Positions 1 to 11,344 of a stretch of 64,000 bases of DNA are shown one piece after another. The notes below the pieces were generated by a model. That model was given only the letters and a program-made list of their open reading frames with translations. It was not told the origin of the DNA and searched no databases. This DNA comes from Anadara kagoshimensis (lineage: Eukaryota; Mollusca; Bivalvia; Arcoida; Arcidae), in NCBI GenBank assembly GCA_021292105.1, contig CM037874.1, forward strand, positions 27,163,083 to 27,227,082, given 5' to 3'. The translations under genes and the position numbers were made by a program. How positions within the stretch are numbered: the first letter of the stretch is position 1; every line of letters begins with the position of its first letter.

Positions 1-334
1 ATGACTCCATACATGACATAATTATTTTTCAATTTATGTAAGTTTTTATGTATGTGATGTTTTATTATTAATGCCCTTCAAACTTATTTTTAGTATGTTG
101 ACAAATTGTAGTGTATGCTTTATGTACGTGATAGGAATGAATACCTACTTATTAAAGTGGGATATGTATGCAGACAATACGCACTGATAACTGCATAAGT
201 ATATCATTAAAAGATTATTTTGTTAACATAAATAAAAACTTGAAGATGAAACATCGTGGAGTCTTCACTTTGTATTTTATTGATGATTTATTTATAAAAT
301 TCTCACTACAGAAACTTAAAAAACGAAGAAACTT

Positions 335-540
335 CTGATAAATAAATTGTTGACTCAGGAATACTACAAGCTTAGGCTTATCAATGCTTTTCTTAATTTT
401 TATGCCATCACAATATAGTTTATCTGTATACAAAATTACCCTGTGTAAATTTGGCGTCCCATAGTTCCATGTTCTTTCATTTTTAATTTTTTGTTGCACG
501 CGTGGCGGGTGTAGCTAGCTAAAGAAGACTTAATCCCCTG
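335..540 (-). repeat. Interspersed repeat family A, copy
   Basis: This is a diverged copy of an unclassified repeat found more than ten times in the window. Landmarks on the plus strand are a CTTAGGCTTATCAA block, a 'CCATAGTTCCATGTTC' block and the GTAGCTAGCTAAA block. Strand is given as the sense of the short reading frame shared by several copies. No terminal inverted repeats or coding domain were recognised. Confidence 0.7.
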
Positions 541-717
541 TGGAATTTCACATTTTACTGCCCAGCCAACATTCTAAATTAAAAGACCGTCTTAAACAAA
601 TTATTCATTTGTCATTCTTTTACAAAAACGGTAAACAAAGACACAAATATTTAGTGCTGAACATGGATTCTGGTTATTTTGTCAAGCATCATACGGATTC
701 CAATCAAAGATTATAAG

Positions 718-868
718 AGTCCATTATGAGTATCCATGTGAGGTAGGGAAATTTCACCCGAGGGGTTGAACATTTCAGTCAGAGACGAGGCTTGCTGAGT
801 CTTTGACCAGAAATATTCAACCCTGAGGGCGAGGTTTCCCTATCCTACACGGATAAACTCATAATGTA
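718..868. repeat. Foldback (hairpin) element arm pair
   Basis: About 55 bp around 723-777 reappear inverted at 810-865: the ATTATGAGT..GTAGGGAAA..GGTTGAA arm faces TTCAACC..TTTCCCTA..ACTCATAAT. The apex carries a GAGGC/GCTGAGTC box. The same organisation is seen near 25985 and 38409. Confidence 0.7.
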
Positions 869-1140
869 TAGTTTTCTCCCATTTTAATGCCAATATTTGG
901 CTTCAAATTTGATTTACATAGACATCGACGCCATGATGGAAAAAATAAACTTTGTTATTCAACATTCTACTTTAAAATAAATATTACCATCGGAATGAAT
1001 GAACCTGATTTTTGGTTTATATAGATTGTAAAAACTACAAAACAAAATTATTTATTCTAAACTCCCAGAATGGAATGAACATTTGAAACGCACACAAAAT
1101 GTCTAAATTTTGAAGACTTTGGTGTCCTTTTTCCGCAAAG

Positions 1141-1197
1141 TGACGTCATGTTCCCCACGTGATGACGTCATGCAATTTGCTTTTGATTATGACGTCA
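1141..1197. promoter_or_regulatory. Cluster of three palindromic TGACGTCA (CRE-like) sites
   Basis: Perfect TGACGTCA octamers lie at 1141-1148, 1163-1170 and 1190-1197. The octamer is the consensus for CREB/ATF-type bZIP factors. No gene is seen directly downstream and the cluster lies in repeat-like sequence, so a regulatory role is only possible. Confidence 0.4.
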
Positions 1198-1649
1198 CTA
1201 GCGCTAATTTGCACGCGCGACCCATAGAGAATAGAAATATCCACCATGAGTATCTTCAATGGAATATTTCTATATTACATGACTTGTCATGGGAGAAATA
1301 CTGAATATACCATCAACAAAATGTTGGAGTTTTTGATAGACAACATATTTGTTGTTATGTAATATAATTATCCTGCAAACAATCGGTATGCTAATAGATG
1401 CAACCTGTGCACAATTGATTGTTGATTTGTTCCTTTATTCTTAAGAAACAGAATGTATGCAAAAAACCTGGAGAGAAGGGTGTCACTGAATCATATAATT
1501 CCACATACAGATATATAGATGACGTTGTGTCTCTTACCAATCCTAAATTTGGAGACATTTATCCTAGTGCGCTTGAATTAGAAGACACGACTGATTGCTC
1601 AGATTTGCTTTATGTTTAGACCTGTGCCTCAATTATCGCGCCCACGAAA

Positions 1650-2095
1650 GGCTACATTTGAAACTGTATGACAAACGTGATGACTTCAATTTTCCTATTG
1701 TAAACTACTGGTATTTTTTGTATGCAGCAATATACCTGCTTCTCCTGCTTATGGTGTTTATGATGGCCAATCAATACGCTATAGTAGAGCTTGTTTCAAC
1801 TACAAAAACTAAATAGAACGAAGCGGGCTGCTTACAAATGAATTGTTGACCCGGGGATATTGCAACCGTAGGCTTATCAGGGCCCTCTAAAAGTTTTATG
1901 GCAGTCATCACAGTATTGTTGATAAGTTTAATGGTTTTGTGTCCGGTATTGCCTTGGATATATTGACGTTAGTTCTATGTTCTTTTCACTCATTTTGGAT
2001 TAGTAGGTTTGTTTTTGATTTGTTCAATTTCAAAGATTTTATTTTGTTTTGGACTTTTATTTATTTTGACATGGATTAATATGGTTGTCTTTTAT
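1650..2095 (-). repeat. Interspersed repeat family A, long copy
   Basis: This copy contains the GGCTTATCA..GGCC..CAGTCATCACAGTATTGTTGATAAG blocks and, on its left, the extension also present at 5030-5230 (inverse of TTGACAATAG..CATACGTTTGTC). It shows that the family extends at least about 450 bp. Confidence 0.7.
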
Positions 2096-2624
2096 TTATT
2101 TAAATTACTTCACTACATTCATGACCTGACCAGGAAATGGAATAATGCAAATAAATTTTTAGCCTCACACTATATTAAATTACGCTGACACTTTTGTAAA
2201 AACAATGCTGTTACTAGTAGTAATGCAACCAAACACAAACTTGCCAATAAAACACGTGAACTTTCAATATTGAAATGAGGACGAGGGTTCCGGAAGGGTG
2301 AGCTGTACCTGTTTATCTAGCTACATCCGCTTATAAAATCAAAATTGAGAATGTAAATTAGTCTGTCTCTTAGCAAATAAATCCATGTAAAACGATATCT
2401 ATATAAAACTTTCCAAAACAAAATAAGAACCACTCGATTTTGGACAGGCACTGCAGGAACAGGCATTAATATTAAAAGACTGTATTTTTTCCCGAGTTCA
2501 GTAAACTATAGTTTGTAAGTGTTTGTCAGTCAGACAGTAATTTCGGACAAATTTTACTTTAATATTAACGATATTTATACTAACTTGAATAAATTTGGCA
2601 GTAAGTTAAATGATCATCAATAAG

Positions 2625-3110
2625 AACATACTGATTCATGTCCAAATCCCACTCCGAAAGCAAAGTAAAAACTCTGAAACTGACAAATTAGAGTTGTGAA
2701 TTTTTACAAGGAAGGGAGAATTGGTAAGAACCAAATGTTTAGCCAGCAACATCCGTTAGCAATGAGAATAAAAGTACCATGTAACTTTGGGACGTCAAAT
2801 ATATCTAGCGTAATTTTGGATACAGAGACATCATACTTATCCAGAATGTTGTGATGACGACAATGAAACTTTTGTGGGTGCCTTGATAAGCATAGGCTTA
2901 TAATACCCTTGCGTCATCTTTATTTGTAAGCAGCTTGCCTTGTTGTATAAAGTTAGCGTAGTGGCAACAAGATCTACCATAGCATGTTAATTGTGAAAAC
3001 TAACACCATAAGCAAGAGAAGCAGGTATTTTACTGCACAGAAAAGGAAAGTTGACAATAAAAAAAATCATAATGTTTGTCATACAGCTTTAAATTGTGCC
3101 TTCCGTTGGC
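2625..3110 (+). repeat. Interspersed repeat family A, long copy
   Basis: This is a plus-oriented copy starting near AAGAACATACTGATTCATG and running through the AAGCAAAGTAAAAAC, GACGTCAAATATATC, TGATGACG and TTGATAAGCATAGGCTTA blocks to the TTGACAATAA extension. A shorter plus-oriented fragment sits at about 2275-2345. Confidence 0.65.
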
Positions 3111-4650
3111 GTCATAATTTAGGTAAGTAATGGTTTGTACTTTTTGGCACTCGGCAATATTTTACGGGTATCTTTACCGCAATTTACAATATATTTATAT
3201 ATACTTACATGACTTTTCACGTTATCATCGGTAATTTGTTGGGGTTTTTTAAAATTAATTGTTGGTCAACTAAAAACGCAGTTTTTCAATTTCAAGCTTT
3301 AAATATCTAACCTTTGCTTTAGTGAACAGTATTTTGTATATTTATTCCGCCAAATGCCTGTTCTCCAAAAACTACTTCATGAATATTTATTCGCGAGTAT
3401 AGCCAAACAACATTGACCGTACGCTTGATCTTTAATTTAAATATTTATTGTGGACCAGTACATTTATGCATAGAGAAAACAGGTGTTTATTCCTGTACCT
3501 GGGAGCCATGTATGTTAAATGTATTGACTACGAAGGCTTATTATACCCATGTATTGGGTTTATTTTCATATATGAATATTCCTAATAAACGATCCAGCGG
3601 ACAGGTCAATGATGTTAGCCTATAGTGTAAGTATTATCTAATATTATATTAACATCATAATATATGCAAGATAACGCAGTTCTGTATAACCATGTATAGG
3701 CAAACAACATTACCTGTCCGCTTCACCTTTAATCTAAATATTTCATATGGATTTAATTTGTAATTTGTTTACATACCTACTTTGGTGTTTTGGTTTATGT
3801 TATATACCTTATACTGCAATATATTGCCATCAACATATCAAACATTCGTTTTCGTGTTTCAACTTTTCACAATTGGGTTATGGCTCTTTGCATCAGGTGT
3901 TTTAGTGTTTAGTTTGTGTTGATCATTTGGATAGGAAGTGAAAATATAACACAAGTAGTCTTTGTGTAGAATAAAATACATTGGGGTAAACACAGTTTAC
4001 ATTACCTTGAATAATGTATAATATTTTAGCTGATTTAGATTTTTTATAACAAAGATGTAAATTAAAATTAATGAATTTCTCAGATTAAAATCCGAACACA
4101 TGGACGGTTAACTTATATAACACAATAACCAGAAGACAATATGTTGGATGTACTTGGCCACAGTTTAATGTTAATGTCATATATAACTACAGAAATCAAT
4201 ATATAACTAGATAAATTAATATATATATTGTATAATATATAACTAGGTAAATTATTCAACTGAATAAAATGGTCGCCGCATCAAGTAAGTGGACATTTTA
4301 CATACGTAACGTATTTTCTACTCGGGTAATTTAATGTGCAAAATATGCAATTTTTCATTCTTCCATAAAATAAACACCTCATTTTTATATAATAATATAT
4401 ATAACAATAACTAAAAAGAGATGCGTTTCTGAGAACAATGCACCTATTACGTATGGAGATTCTTTGTTGTAGTAAAATAATAATCATTCTGACAAATTGC
4501 TGACGATAAATAACCAACTCTGTCTGCAATCTCTATAACTTGTTAAATGCAGTGTACATTAAATATTTTTATCTTTTCTATTTTTGGTAAGACCAGTATT
4601 ATTAGACACTAGGACATTTAGAAATACAATTCCTTAACAAGATCACACAC
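3111..4650. other. No gene seen; AT-rich intergenic sequence
   Basis: No splice-supported exon or family motif was found on either strand. A short AT-rich tandem block (ATATATAACTAG-like) lies at about 4180-4250. Short open frames here show no recognisable protein. Confidence 0.5.
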
Positions 4651-4659
4651 AAATACACC

Positions 4660-4915
4660 GGTCTCTGCCCTAACTGCGAATCCAAAACAGCAAACTAAAA
4701 ATTGGAACACTGGCAAATTAAGTTTAACATGTGAACGTCCACCAGGAAGTGACGTTGATTGGAAGCGTAAACAACTTCTGTCTAGCAAGCTGCATCCGCC
4801 ATATGTGAAATCAAAAATGATAATAGAAAGAAAATAGGAAACTATTGAAGACGTCAAATATATTCAATTTATTTTGGGTACACAGGAATCCATACCTGCA
4901 AGATGCCACTGAGAG
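4660..4915 (+). repeat. Interspersed repeat family A, diverged copy
   Basis: The order of blocks (AACACTGGCAAATTAAG, GTGAACGTCCACCAGGAAGTG, GACGTCAAATATATTC) matches the family, with more substitutions than other copies. Confidence 0.55.
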
Positions 4916-5029
4916 TTAACCCTTTTATGAAAAACAAATTTAAAATTACCAATCCAAATACTTCAAAGAAAGGAAAGTTTGATTATTAAGGAGGCAAGAG
5001 TAAAAAAAATAACATCGTTATGAATTTTA

Positions 5030-5565
5030 TATATTCTATAGAGATGTTATTTAAACGTTTCTGACAAACGTATTGACTTCAATTTTTCTATTGTCAACTT
5101 TCCTTTTTTATGCAGCAATATACCCGCTTCTCCTGCTTATGGTGTATTTGTTTTCCAATTAATACGCTATGGTAGAGCTTATTCCCACTACGGGGACTTT
5201 GTACAACGAAGTAGGCTGCTTGCAAATAAATTGTTGACTCGGGGATATTGCAAGCCTAGGCTTATCAAGGCCCTCAAAAAGTTTTATGGCCGTCATCACA
5301 ATATTGTTGATAAGTTTGATGTCTCTGTGTCCAGGATTGCCCTGGATATATTTGGCGTCTGATAGTTCCATGTTCCTTTCACACAATTTTGATTACACAC
5401 GTGGGGGGTGTAGCTAGCTAAACAGGCGGTGCTTACCCTTCCGGACCACCCGGCCTCACTTCCCTGGTCTAAACTAACTTGTCAGTTCCAAAGTTTTTAC
5501 TTTGCTTCTGGATTGTATTCGGACATGTCGGACATGGGTTAGTGTGTTTGTTCTAGCTTCCTTAA
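5030..5565 (-). repeat. Interspersed repeat family A, near-complete copy with 75-codon frame
   Basis: This is the most complete copy. On the minus strand a frame of 75 codons (5159-5386) contains NPGHRDIKLINN and GLDKPRLAISPSQQFICKQ. Related peptides can be read from other copies (for example 47018-47145). The function, if any, is unknown. The right end carries the GTAGCTAGCTAAACAGG and CCTTCCGGA blocks. Confidence 0.7.
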
Positions 5566-6431
5566 TTTCATATAATTACATATAATACCAGTTTTAATTT
5601 TACAGCACTAGACGGCCGTTTCGGAGTATAATTCCTCATCAGTAGTGCTTGGACCAAAATTATGAAACCAAAGATGTTGAAAATAAACCTAAAGGACAAG
5701 ATCAAAATATATTTTACCATAACCAGCTAAGAAAATACTTTGCATGAGGGAGTATACCTTAGTTTTGAGGAATTTCGAATTTTCACTAGCAGCAAATTAA
5801 GACAATTGTATATTCCTGACAATAATACACCATTATCGACTACTGATTTTGTGATATCCTCGGGCCACCAGCCACCAGCAGAGATACCGGCACATGGGTT
5901 TAAATTACATATACTAGTGTTAATTAATAAGAAAATAATAAGGAAAAGTTGATAACAATTAATATTGCGATTATAAGCCTAAAACGTTTCGTGGTTCTGT
6001 GTTTAATTTTTCAAGAGAACTGCTTCCACACTTCACGCCATTGATGATACAAACAGGAAAAATGTATAAATAACTATCAATCTGTCATCTCGAATGCCAT
6101 GGATTGATGAAAACTAAATAAAAGTATAACATCTTTATATAATAACTGTAAAATCGTATTAAAATTTTCTCACATCTTCAACTTACATTTTTATCTGAAA
6201 ATTTGAACGATTTTTTTTTTTTTTTTTTTTTTTTTTTTGAAAAGGTCTAATATCGACTTTTCAGAGTTTAATTTCGGATCAAAAAATTATTTCAGGAGAG
6301 AAGTATCACCCTCGTTTTATAATGTAACTGCCAAGTCATCAACATTTGCATTTTAATTTCAATTAAAGGGTGTTAATCTACTTGGAAAATACAAGTAAAA
6401 TTATTACAAATTATATGTATTTGTTCCGCAT
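5566..6431. other. No gene seen; contains a 28-bp poly-T tract
   Basis: Nothing coding is supported here. A T run occupies 6211-6238. The stretch just before 6432 is the probable 3' UTR of the minus-strand PAN/Gly-rich gene. Confidence 0.5.
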
Positions 6432-7288
6432 CTACTCAGAAACGAATTGTACATAAACGAAGCCATGTCCTTGATTACTGCCTGTTATTTTTACTGGGTT
6501 TGTACCACCGTTATAAGACCCTCCGCCCCCACCTCCACGGTACGGATTGTCTGTATTACTTAGACCTCCAGCGCCAGTATAACCGCCACCGCCACCACCA
6601 CCCTTACTATTACATCCACTTCCTCCACCACCGAATCCACCATCTCCACCTTTATTTCCAATGCCACCATACCATCTTTGACCAGCACTACATTCAGTTG
6701 AATCAATAGTTACACCGTTACTCTTCCAGCCAGCACCTGCCGTTTCTGATGTACCACCAGCTCCTCCATAACCCAATCCACCATTACTGTAAATATAAGA
6801 TGCTCCAGTAAATCCATTAGCGTTTAATCCTCGTTCACCACCTTGACCGTCATATCCAGCTCTTGTGTTTTCTTCCCCACCCCCACCGCCTCCAGCAGCT
6901 GCAATCAGTAGTCCACTACCACCTTTGTCATCAGTGTATACAAATGTTCCACCACCGCCACCGCCTGCCTCACTTAGCTTTGGCGCATCCATTCCTTTTT
7001 GGCCACAAATAATTCTTAAAATAGTCCCTATATTTAGGAAAAACACACCACTTATTTCTGCTCCCTTTCCACCCGGCTGGTTTTGTCCACTTGTGTCACC
7101 CAGCCCCCCTGCCGCACCAAATGCCTGAATAAAGTAATGTCCAGTTCTTGGAACCATCCATACTTGAAGTCCATTTACAACATTGAAATAATCTGTATTC
7201 GTTGACCAATCTGCGTTATAAGATAACAGGCAGGAACTTAAAGTTGGACCTGTCCTTCCCGAGTTTCCACATGTCGTGAAGTGTGATA
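6432..7288 (-). CDS. Exon 3 of PAN/Gly-rich gene: glycine-rich domain and stop
   Basis: The exon has 284 codons plus TAG at 6434-6432. The frame is open upstream to 7307, just after the first AG. Only the acceptor ending at 7289 keeps phase with exon 2, giving an Ile at the junction. The domain is dominated by Gly with short aromatic/aliphatic strands and the FTTCG..GPT signature at its start. Confidence 0.85.
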
Positions 7289-10200
7289 CTGAATTCATAT
7301 ACAAAATCTAAAATGAGGAAAAGATGAAGAGTTAAGTTTCAATACAATGATTGATAATTCAAAAACAAAAATATACCAATCCATGTCCAAATACATTTTA
7401 ATTATAAAATTACCTGTGATTTTCTTCACAAAGGATAAAAAGAAACCAAACCATAATAATTACATGTATATTATTAAATAATGTATACTATGTACCACTC
7501 TGTTTGTGACAGTGAATACTCTTTATTTCCATAGAAAATCTAACAAAAACATTAAAAAGTTTGTTATTTTCCATCGACTTGTACCTAGTCGTAACTAAAA
7601 ATCTGTATGCACATCTGCAATTGTCATGAAGTATTTATGTTGAAAGAAAATGTTGGCGCTATGGGGATTTCAAATGGTGAACATGGCGATGTTTACTCCG
7701 GAAGTGATGTCCTTGGTGACGTTTTACGTCATATGCGCAACAGAATCCGCCATTTGCCTGGTATTTCTACATGTTAAATCCCTATAACGCCAACGTTTTA
7801 CCTCGTATTGATATATATTCTAGGCTAATCGCGGATGCACTTACAGATTTCCTGTTACGACTTGATACAAGTAAGTAAAAAAATACAAATCGTTATTCAA
7901 GTTTATTTGATTTTCTATGGAAATAAAGAATATTTCACTGCCACAAACAGAGTGGTCCCAATAGTAGTAACCGTTCTATTGCTTCATTTTATTCTCGATG
8001 ACGTCAATGCTATTTCAGTCAGTGATTTCGTTTTGCACTCAAAAGATGGTGTATATACATACAATATAACATTAATAATATGGTAAAATATTTATTTCAT
8101 TGGGTGCTTAATCCTTTGAAGTAAGATTTAATTGGCAAAGTTTACAAAATGACAAAAAACCTATTATTATTAAGTAAGTTTCAGTAAACCGTTATCAGGA
8201 AGGGTATCCAGGGAAACTTGTTGTTCAATTTTAAGGGCATAAACAAAGGCGAAATAGACATTCGGTATGAAATGGGTATGTCATTGAATTTCTGTTGGAG
8301 TCTGATTATCATTCTCCATATACCGTTTACATAAAAAAGTTTGGGCATAAGTTTCTTTGGTAAGTTCGCGCTTATTCAAGCATAACTTGCGTTTTCCTTC
8401 GTATCAAACATGAGGGAAGCCAACCGTGGTAAAACGAACGATATACCATGGCTTTTCCATTTTAATGACATACTCCCTCATTCACGTTATTACGTCATGC
8501 TATGTTTCGAGAATAATAATTGAGGCCGTCATCACAGTATTGTTGATAAGTTTGATGTCTCTGTGTCCAGGATTGCCTTGGATATATTTGACGTCTCATA
8601 GTTCCATGTTCCTTTCACACAATTTTGATTACACACGTGACGGGTGTAGCTAGCTAAACAGGAGGTGCTTACCCTTCCGGAGCACCCGGCCTCACTTCCC
8701 TGGTGGAAGTTAACGTGTCTAACCTAACTTGTCAGTTCCAAAGTTTTTACTTTGCTTCTGGATTGTGATTCGGAAATGGATAAGTATGTTTGTTTTTGAT
8801 TGTTTAGTAATAAAAGCACATATTTAAATGGAGGTAATCTCAACAGCCGAATTGTTTCAATTGAACTTTTTTGCAAATAAATAAAATTATTTATTTATTT
8901 AAATTATTTTGATTTAGATCATGTTTTAATTGAAATAATTAACATTTACCCGTGGCATATTTATGATATTGTAGATAAATACACGGGCCAGAGTTAACAT
9001 GCGGCCCGTGTAGTGTTATACGATATACCGAGAGTAAATGTTGATTATTTCTGAAATCTACTGTTCTTATATTAGTACAGATCTTTCGAAAGTTTAATAC
9101 TGAGCTTCCGAATTATTACCGAATCATCAGCTCATTTCCACCCCTATATCTCGACAGTTTTTCAGCAACTGTTTTCTGTTCTTGGCAGCTTTTTTGGTCA
9201 ATATCTGCCCACATTTCCGCCACTTAACAACCGAGATTCCCCTACTTATCTGTAGCTCACTGATAAACTTTCAACAGGTCTGGTCCCAGTTTCACAATCA
9301 TTCCTTAGCTAAGATTTTCCTTAACTTAAATTTAACAAATTTTGGTGATCTCTTTTTGGAATTACTGATGAATATTTTTGTCAAAACTGAATGCAGATGT
9401 TTTAATCTTGAATTAATCTGAAAATTGACATCTTTAACTCCTGAATATCTTAGAAATTAATAAAATTATAAAGATTTGAATTTTCCATTATTTAAGTTAA
9501 TGAAAACCTTAGCTAAGGAATGATTGTAAAACCGGGGCCTGAACTGTAGTTCTCAGAAAAGAGAACATTTTGTGGTGTTAATTACAAAATGTTTCAAAAT
9601 TGTTTTAACACTTTAAAGCAATTTATACTTACTTGTTCGGCGTTGGTAATAAGCCATATTAAATAAGTTTACAGAAGACAAGGTTTGTTCTGATGAGAAC
9701 CCGTGACAAATCCGAGAAGATCTGTCGATGGAGAATGAATAACAGTCGGGAGTATTATCACAATATCCAGCACAAACTGAAGGCGATGCTCTTTGTAAAT
9801 AGAAAAGTTGCTTTAGGAATATTTCTGAAGTACTGACAGCGATGGTCCAGTTGGAACTTTTAAACTCTTTAGCTTGAACTACAATGTAAAATTTAAAGTA
9901 TTGATAATATTATAAAAACAATAAAATCAGTCAATAATATCGTAACATCACAGATACGGGTGGAAATACCAATAATCAATTATTTGAAATTCACTTGCAA
10001 CAAACTGTTGCCGTTTTCATTTTTATCAAAGGGAAAGGTTTCGTGCGTTTTCTCGACGTTTGGCTTCAAATGATTCATTCACGGTCCATGTGAAAATCAT
10101 AAATCCAAAATCAAAGATAAAACTTTGGAAACTGAAAAATTAAGTTAAAGTCATTTAACGGTTTCTGTAAAACAAATTGTAGTGTCAAATATACTCAAAA

Positions 10201-10970
10201 AAAGTTAAGGACCACATCAAAAACATTATTTAATTTTGTAGAACGTAAATCTTATCATTTCATATTCACACTTCTCATCATTTCATTAAGGAGATTTAAT
10301 TCCATACAAAAAAATTAATTCATAACATCATTTAAAACAAGAATACAATAAGAACTATAAAAACTGTGAGCCACAAGCTCACAAAAAATACCCCCCGCTC
10401 CCCCCACATTAAAAAAAATCCATCGGATCAAATTTTTAAGTAGGAGGTCCATCTACATTATATCACAAAGATTATGTGAAAGTTTCATGAAAATCCATTG
10501 AAGGGTTTAGGAGGAGTTGCGGATAAGAGATAGGTACCCTAAGGTGTAACGAAAGGACGGACGGAAACACGGATGGACACCCCTATCACTATATACCCCC
10601 ACTTTTAAGCTGGGGGTATAACAAAATACAGATGGATTTTACATTTTTCAGTTGTTGTATTCTTATTTCAAATTTTACAATGGTCCCTAACTTTTTGTGA
10701 AGTATATTTAGTGAAGTAAGGGTGTATATTATGTAACACATTCAGTTTCTGTTTCTTTATTCACTGTAGTCTAAAAATAAAAGACCTGTTACTTTTAAAA
10801 GAAGCAAATCTATGGTATGTTTTAATAGATTTGAAGTATACTTAAACTAACATATGTGATAAAGTACATTGGCGATAACTTGAAAAACAATTGAAACATT
10901 GCGATCTATTTATTAAGCATTTTTTTCGCTAATTTGAAAAAAAACAAACAAAAAACATGTGTTTCTGTTT

Positions 10971-11013
<43 letters not shown>

Positions 11014-11051
11014 TTTTATTTTATTTTATTTTTTATTTTATTTATTTTATT

Positions 11052-11086
<35 letters not shown>

Positions 11087-11336
11087 TTTTATTTTATTTT
11101 ATTTTATTTATTTATTTTATTTCTTTAATTATTTTTTTTTGACTAATCTTGCCAAAACTATTCGAATAATACGGAATAGTCATATTTAATTTTGATATAT
11201 TAAAGTTTCTAAGTTTTCAATAGTTATCTATTAAAACGGCATTTTAATGAAGTCGTTATAACTTGTTAATATAAAATCCAAACTTACCGGTTAAAATCCT
11301 GAAAAACACAACATTTAGTCCGAGTAGAGATTCCAT
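6432..11336 (-). CDS. Secreted PAN/apple plus glycine-rich (ALK-type) domain protein, 3 exons
   Basis: Three minus-strand exons form one frame: 11336-11288, 9878-9633 and 7288-6432, about 383 residues. Exon 1 gives a hydrophobic start (MESLLGLNVVFFRILT) read as a signal peptide. Exon 2 encodes a cysteine-patterned domain with CAGYCDNTPDCYSF and a later Cys (SRICHGFSS), typical of PAN/apple modules. Exon 3 opens with FTTCGNSGRTGPT, then GHYFIQAFGAAGGLG, ILRIICGQKG and long Gly runs, ending in GHGFVYVQFVSE. That is the layout of the Gly_rich domain of ALK/LTK receptors. No transmembrane segment or kinase follows, so a secreted protein is inferred. Exon 1/2 phase fits exactly (G|TT). Exon 2 to 3 fits only if the second AG (7290-7289) is used rather than the first (7309-7308). 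Ligand and function are unknown. Confidence 0.82.
7494..7956. mobile_element. MITE-like element with about 44-bp terminal inverted repeats
   Basis: The left end CCACTCTGTTTGTGACAGTG and the right end CACTGCCACAAACAGAGTGG are inverted copies. The similarity continues inward through the TTTATTTCCATAGAAAATC block at both ends. The interior carries TGACG/TACGTCA motifs (about 7710-7735). It lies in intron 2 of the PAN/Gly-rich gene. Confidence 0.75.
8522..8815 (-). repeat. Interspersed repeat family A, copy
   Basis: A well-preserved copy with GCCGTCATCACAGTATTGTT, GTAGCTAGCTAAACAGGAGG, CCTTCCGGAGCACCCGG and TTTTTACTTTGCTTCTGG blocks. It lies in intron 2 of the PAN/Gly-rich gene. Confidence 0.8.
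9068..9280. mobile_element. MITE family Q (GACCTGTCGAAAG ends), diverged copy
   Basis: The left end CAGATCTTTCGAAAGTTTAA and the right end AAACTTTCAACAGGTC are inverted copies. The interior has repeated CTCGACAG..TTTTC..AGC motifs. Better copies lie at 17446 and 49354. Confidence 0.6.
9284..9540. mobile_element. Palindromic MITE family P, copy
   Basis: The left half TTTCACAATCATTCCTTAGC..TTTTCCTTAACTTAAAT is mirrored by ..AAGTTAATGAAAACCTTAGC TAAGGAATGATTG. The element is almost entirely an imperfect hairpin. It directly abuts the family Q element. Confidence 0.75.
9633..9878 (-). CDS. Exon 2 of PAN/Gly-rich gene: PAN/apple-like domain
   Basis: The acceptor is TTTACATTGTAG and the donor is AA|GTAAGT. 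Exon 2 has 81 whole codons, flanked by two bases at the start and one at the end. It encodes a short N-linked-type stretch (SSNWT) and the Cys-rich PAN core with four Cys in a C-x3-C-x5-C-x10-C spacing. Confidence 0.85.
10366..10621. repeat. Dispersed element ending in GGGGGTATA
   Basis: The block runs from the CCACAAGCTCAC region to AAGCTGGGGGTATAAC, with GGACGGACGGAAACACGGATG inside. Related pieces occur at 20258-20520 and 62265-62345. It is probably the end region of a non-coding retroposon; classification is uncertain. Confidence 0.55.
10969..11140. repeat. (ATTT)n / (ATTTT)n microsatellite
   Basis: The tetra- and pentanucleotide run gives meaningless open frames in all three plus frames. 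It lies in intron 1 of the PAN/Gly-rich gene. Confidence 0.95.
11288..11336 (-). CDS. Exon 1 of PAN/Gly-rich gene: signal peptide
   Basis: The ATG at 11336 starts 16 codons with a hydrophobic core (LLGLNVVFF) before the donor ACCG|GTAAGTT. The phase matches exon 2, giving Val at the junction and then QAKEFKSSNW. The start is the only ATG in this short exon. Confidence 0.78.
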
Positions 11337-11344
11337 TTTAAACC

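Noticed and set aside
6865-7128. Proline-rich plus-strand frame
   Set aside because: Antisense shadow of the glycine-rich exon; GGN codons read as proline on the other strand.
10934-11189. Membrane-like proteins rich in Phe, Ile, Leu and Tyr
   Set aside because: Translation of the (ATTT)n microsatellite.
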